Positions 59,931 through 64,000 of a stretch of DNA of 64,000 nt are shown piece by piece (the first letter of the stretch is position 1; the number at the start of each line of letters is the position of its first letter). Source of the DNA: Populus alba. Its lineage: Eukaryota > Streptophyta > Magnoliopsida > Malpighiales > Salicaceae. The stretch covers positions 4,030,001 through 4,094,000 of the forward strand of contig NC_133296.1 in NCBI RefSeq assembly GCF_005239225.2, given 5' to 3'. The position numbers and the translations under genes were made by a program. The notes under the pieces are model-generated. The model had not been told where the DNA came from. It saw nothing but the letters and a program-made list of their open reading frames with translations, and did no database searches.

Positions 59931-61424
59931 CTACTCTTTCTCCTTACACTTCAATTCTGTATTTCCATTATCACACAAACCATTCTCTATTCCTTGCTCT
60001 TTTGCATTTTCTTCAGGTGATGAGCCCTTTTCTCTTGCTTCTTCTTCAGCTTTCAATCTGGCGTCCTCTTTTGCCTTCTCAAGCCCTGCTATTAGCCCCT
60101 CCAAGCAAACCTTGCTGTCTCCAGGAAGAGTCTTTGGCATTAAATGCTCCGCAACTTCAGCGGGAGTCATTTTGGTTTCTCCCAGCAACTCTTGGATCTT
60201 GGCATACAAGTGGTGTGTTTCAATCCGAAGGTAATTCTTAGCCAAAACCTTGAATGCTACGAAGCTACAATAGGACAATTCTATGTGCTTGTCCATCCTT
60301 CCTTTCCTGATGAGAGCTGGATCGAGTTTCTCAAAGAAATTAGTTGTGAAAACAACCAGTCTTTCTCCTTTACAAGCTGACCAGAGTCCATCAATAAAAT
60401 TCAAAAGTCCAGAGAGAGTGACCTGACTCTGTTTGCCACCTGTTTCTTCCTTTGGCAGTTTCAGCTTTGGATCCTTCTCATCTCCCCTTCCCTGTTCTTC
60501 ATTTTTCTTCTTCCTTTGACCGGTTAGATCAAGAGAACAGTCAATATCCTCGATCACAATAATGGATCTGCTCGATGTCTCGATCAGTAGCTTTCTCAGC
60601 TCAGTGTTATCTTTCACGGAAGTCAATTCGAGATCATAGATATCGTAGTTCAAAAGATTAGCCATGGCTGCGATCATAGTGGATTTACCAGTACCTGGGG
60701 GGCCATAAAGAAGATAACCCCGCTTCCAAGCCCTTCCAATTCTTGCATAGAACTCTTCTGCCTGGCTGAATGTGATGAGATCATCCATGATTTCCTTCTT
60801 CTTATCAGCCTCCATTGCAATCGTCTCAAAACTAGCCGGATGCTCGAACACTACATGCCTCCAGTATGATCCACCGTTGGTGTAAAGCTTCCTTTGCCGG
60901 TTTTTCACCTTGATTGCATCACCCTCTTTCAAGACATGACTCAAGTAAGTCCCGAGTATGAGATTCCGGTGTCTTTTATGGAAAGTGAGCGTGTAGTACA
61001 TTCTCTCATCCGTTACTGGATAGAAAGAAAATGGTTGTGTCTTGGAAATATGTTTCCCAGAAGCCCACCGTAGTTTGACTCCTTGGAACTCGTCAGTAAC
61101 CTCTTCAAAGTCATCCATGCTAAGAACAAGGGACTGGGTGCTGTTCTTGACGACATCAGCCTTGAGCCGCTTAGCCTGCATAGATGAACTAGAACCAAGG
61201 TAGTTCTCGATAGCAGAGTAAGCTTCACTTCGCATGAAACGATCTCCAGTGAATTCATTGAACGTAATTTGAATGAAAGGGTAAACAAAAGTGAAGACGC
61301 TTTTGGAGTGTTTCTCGAAATAGTTTTGCAATTGATATGGACAATATTGCTTGAACATAGCCCAAAAAAACATGACACTCGCAATTACAGAACCTAACTG
61401 AGTAAACATATCTACTGTCTTCAT
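59931..61424 (-). CDS. BCS1-type AAA-ATPase (AATP1/ASD-like), intronless
   Basis: A membrane-anchored AAA-ATPase of the plant BCS1-like expansion. Single exon, 497 residues. An N-terminal membrane segment (about 10-27) precedes the plant AAA-ATPase N domain. Walker A GPPGTGKS is at 241-248, Walker B IIVIEDID at 288-294, sensor TTN at 360-362, and RKGRMD (373-378) holds the arginine finger. A charged insert (KKKNEEQGRGDEKDPK) follows Walker B, and the C-terminal tail is Glu/Lys-rich. All catalytic residues are present, so it should be active. Relatives are mitochondrial or ER proteins induced by stress or acting in seed reserves; location here is not proven. The start is the first ATG. A TATA-like element lies ~75 bases upstream. 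Confidence 0.93.
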   Translation of the reverse strand: MKTVDMFTQLGSVIASVMFFWAMFKQYCPYQLQNYFEKHSKSVFTFVYPFIQITFNEFTGDRFMRSEAYSAIENYLGSSSSMQAKRLKADVVKNSTQSLVLSMDDFEEVTDEFQGVKLRWASGKHISKTQPFSFYPVTDERMYYTLTFHKRHRNLILGTYLSHVLKEGDAIKVKNRQRKLYTNGGSYWRHVVFEHPASFETIAMEADKKKEIMDDLITFSQAEEFYARIGRAWKRGYLLYGPPGTGKSTMIAAMANLLNYDIYDLELTSVKDNTELRKLLIETSSRSIIVIEDIDCSLDLTGQRKKKNEEQGRGDEKDPKLKLPKEETGGKQSQVTLSGLLNFIDGLWSACKGERLVVFTTNFFEKLDPALIRKGRMDKHIELSYCSFVAFKVLAKNYLRIETHHLYAKIQELLGETKMTPAEVAEHLMPKTLPGDSKVCLEGLIAGLEKAKEDARLKAEEEAREKGSSPEENAKEQGIENGLCDNGNTELKCKEKE

Positions 61425-61496
61425 TCTTTCTTTCCTTTTTTTTTTTTTATCTGTTCCCCTCCTCTTCCCTTATCTTGAATGAATGTTTTGCTGCAA

Positions 61497-61507
61497 CAAT
61501 TTTATAG
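61497..61507 (-). promoter_or_regulatory. TATA box of the AAA-ATPase gene
   Basis: On the minus strand the sequence reads ggctataaaattg, about 75-80 bases before the start codon. This leaves a short leader of ~45-50 bases. Confidence 0.5.
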
Positions 61508-61542
61508 CCCAGGGAGCAAGGACAGGGATGATCTTTATTTTT

Positions 61543-61885
61543 ATATTAAAATATCAATATAATAGTCTATATCTTGCCAAAAAAAACAAAAAAACAAAAA
61601 AAATGGCGTGGCTAGATAAATACCATAACTTGCTCAACAGTTTCTATTTTCTTGATATTTTTTTGTCAATTGTTTTGTTTTTTTGTTCAGGTAAATTGGT
61701 CTCTTTTTTTTCTCTCTCTTTCTTGATTTATTTGTATTGACAAGATGTATACCATACCTACTTTTTGAAATTCTAGGATTGCTATTATTTTAAAATTTTT
61801 ATTTTTAGTTTCCTTTTCAATTCTCTAAATAAAAAAATTAATTAATTTTACTTTTTTTCTCCTCTTTCAAGAAAGTTTGAGAATT
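61543..61885 (+). repeat. Direct duplication flanking the AAA-ATPase gene, right copy (promoter side)
   Basis: Counterpart of 57985-58445; same order and orientation of shared phrases, with small indels. It lies immediately upstream of the TATA box of the minus-strand gene. Confidence 0.6.
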
Positions 61886-61889
61886 TTGG

Positions 61890-62890
61890 ATATTAAAATT
61901 AGCTAACATAAATCAATTAGTACATATCAAAAATTTAAAAAATCTAATAAATATATTGCACTACATTAAATGAAAACAGCTTTATGCTTAACACATGTTT
62001 TGTAATGACTCAGTTTTTTCAAAGCTAAAATCGATGGAATTGCATTCCATTCATTAACAAGACACAATTCACATAGGATAATGTAAATCAATATTTTCAT
62101 AAAATAGATTCTCAATACACATGCCCATAATATTATATTTTCATACTTATGTTTACATTATATCATATTGACATACTTATAAATTCACATTCATGTTCTA
62201 GTCTTGTTATCATCATAAGTTCATACAAGAGTGTCAAACGACAAGTTACACAACTAGTACTTTCGTTTACCTTGACCTCATATAATTTCACAACATAACA
62301 TCCTCATAAGAAGAATACCACATACATATATTCATACACATCATATCTATATGTTCGCATATATACATTCGTGTTCCATTTCAATTTCTCATTACAAGTA
62401 TTTAAAAAAGGGATCGGACGACTAATTGAGCAATTAACACGTCTGTTCATACAGAATTCATATCACCCATAAGATGTAAATATATAATTCTTTTCAAAAT
62501 ATGTGAGTCGCGAAATAGATTTCCTTACACACCATGTTGGTATAATGTCCATGTTACAACACAAGGTAATTTCAAACATTATAAGCAATTTAAAAACATA
62601 ATAAAGCAATATTAACATTACATTTCATTCATGGACCTAAAGAAAATAATTCTTTCATTTCTCCTTACTTACGTAAATATCATTCTTAATAATTCATTAA
62701 TTATTTAGGCTAATTACAATACTCAAACCTGGTCATTCGTCTCAAATATCGTTAACTAAACTAACGTTATTCTTTGTTTAAAGCATAACAATCGTAGTTC
62801 TTTCATATACTTGGTATATACAAAACATAGTACACATTAACACATTAATTCTTAAAGCTAACTCATCACTCCTAAATTCGGCTATTCTCT
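61890..62890. other. A/T-rich intergenic, no gene
   Basis: Many 'catacttat/cataaattcaca' phrases but no open frame of note. It may belong to the same large repeat as the arrays that follow. Confidence 0.4.
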
Positions 62891-62894
62891 TAGG

Positions 62895-63115
62895 ACGCCA
62901 TTAGCCGAAGTTAATCATTTATTCATTCCGATCATCCATTTAAATGCTATTAGCCAAAGCTAATCATTTTTTCATCTCAGTCATCCTCCCATTAGTCAAA
63001 GTTAATCATCAATCACGACTCGATCATCCTTCTCGGATGCCATTAGTTATAGTTAATCATAAAACGCAACTTGGTCATCCTTTTAGAACGTCATTAGCCG
63101 AAGCTAATCATTAAC
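62895..63115 (+). repeat. Tandem array, ~50-bp unit, five copies
   Basis: The core 'attagccgaagttaatcat' recurs with small changes at about 62900, 62949, 62991, 63042 and 63093 (spacing 49, 42, 51, 51). Each copy is preceded by 'tcatcctt..gg.tgc'-like sequence. Confidence 0.8.
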
Positions 63116-63149
63116 CAATAAAATGTTTCATATGCAGTTTATAAAATCA

Positions 63150-63805
63150 CTATAACATGATAATATATCCTTTGTAATGCTCATTCAAACGATTCATAAC
63201 AATTTAACATTCATTATAACATAATAGTAGACCCTTCATAATAAGCGTACAGACATTCTGTAATAACTTAGTATTCAGTATACACAATAATAGATCTTTT
63301 ATAACACTCAAACAAATATTTTGTAACAGTTTAGCGTCCAATATAACACAATAATAGACCATTTGTATTACTTGTCCAACCATTCATGACAATTAATGTT
63401 CAGTACAATACAATAATAGATCCTTCTTAATACTCATACAAAAAATCATAATAATTTAGCATTATGTATAACACAATAATAGATCATTCGCTATACTCAT
63501 ATAAATATTCGTGACAAAAAACCTTTAGCATAATACAACGATAGATCCTTCGTAATACTTATACAACCATTCGTAACAATTAAATTCAGTATAATGCAAT
63601 GGTAGATCTTTCATGATACTCATATAACAATTCGTGACAATTAAAATTCAGTATAATACAATGTAATGTAGATCCTTTGTAATACTCATACAACCATTCA
63701 TGACAATTAACATTTAGTATAATATAACAGTAGATCCTTTGTAATACTCATACAACCATTTGTGTTTAGCATTTCATATAGTACAACAATAGATCCTTTG
63801 TGATA
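63150..63805 (+). repeat. Tandem array, ~63-bp unit, about eleven copies
   Basis: The core 'tagatcctttgtaatactca' followed by 'tacaaccattc', 'gacaattaa' and 'cagtataatacaa' recurs at about 63165, 63228, 63291, 63355, 63417, 63480, 63542, 63603, 63669, 63731 and 63790. Spacing is 59-66 bases. Copies are diverged, and the last is truncated. No coding content. Confidence 0.88.
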
Positions 63806-64000
63806 AATTCACTTTAGAAACTAATGTTATGCTAGAAAAGGGGTGAAAATCACTTACTTGTTCCTTCCACTAGTGTACTCATCCAATCGAAGGTTTGATT
63901 TCAATCGCACTACTTGATACATCAAATGATCATAAATTAGCACATTTGCATTCGACAAACACATAACTTATTGCCATACTTATTTCAAAATGCACATGTT

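Noticed and set aside
63150..63805. CRISPR-like array
   Set aside because: Units are contiguous diverged tandem repeats without unique spacers, in a plant nuclear context.

Overview
The window is plant nuclear DNA: AT-rich, with intron-bearing genes that have plant orthologues, long A/T-rich intergenic stretches, and many copies of short dispersed repeats. The gene content and repeat types resemble a woody eudicot, most likely Populus or another Salicaceae; this is inference from memory, not a search. I could rebuild seven protein-coding genes exon by exon with consistent splice phases. I found no rRNA, tRNA or CRISPR.

Layout. 1-5.9 kb is repeat-rich intergenic DNA. 6.2-15.0 kb (+) is a 12-exon gene for a PP2A B''-type regulatory subunit with EF-hands. 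17.4-22.7 kb (+) is a 12-exon DPH6-type diphthine-ammonia ligase with C-terminal RidA-like domains. 24-30.9 kb is a transposon graveyard. It holds a ~1.1-kb hAT-like non-autonomous element carrying a piece of a CDC48 gene, and a decayed hAT transposase lies close by. 32.0-35.7 kb (+) is an ankyrin-repeat/GPCR-chaperone (ANKRD13-like) gene with upstream ORFs in its leader. 39.0-43.1 kb (-) is an 8-exon type II membrane protein with a GT23/FUT8-like C-terminal half. 44.2-49.9 kb is repeat-rich and contains a cluster of one short repeat family in a single orientation. 50.1-51.7 kb (+) encodes an uncharacterised protein with an acylation-type MGC N-terminus. 52.8-57.3 kb (-) is a 10-exon PEX12. 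59.9-61.4 kb (-) is an intronless BCS1-type AAA-ATPase, flanked on both sides by diverged copies of the same ~400-bp segment. 62.9-63.8 kb holds two tandem-repeat arrays, with units of ~50 and ~63 bp.

The genes are housekeeping or trafficking functions and do not form one pathway: phosphatase targeting, eEF2 diphthamide synthesis, a membrane-protein chaperone-like factor, a putative Golgi glycosyltransferase, peroxisomal matrix import and a membrane-anchored ATPase. From memory, the PEX12, ankyrin and DPH6 orthologues are neighbours in Arabidopsis (At3g04460-At3g04480), so part of the order looks conserved. The most unusual items are the gene-capturing hAT-like element, two GC-AG introns that their reading frames require, and the repeat families.
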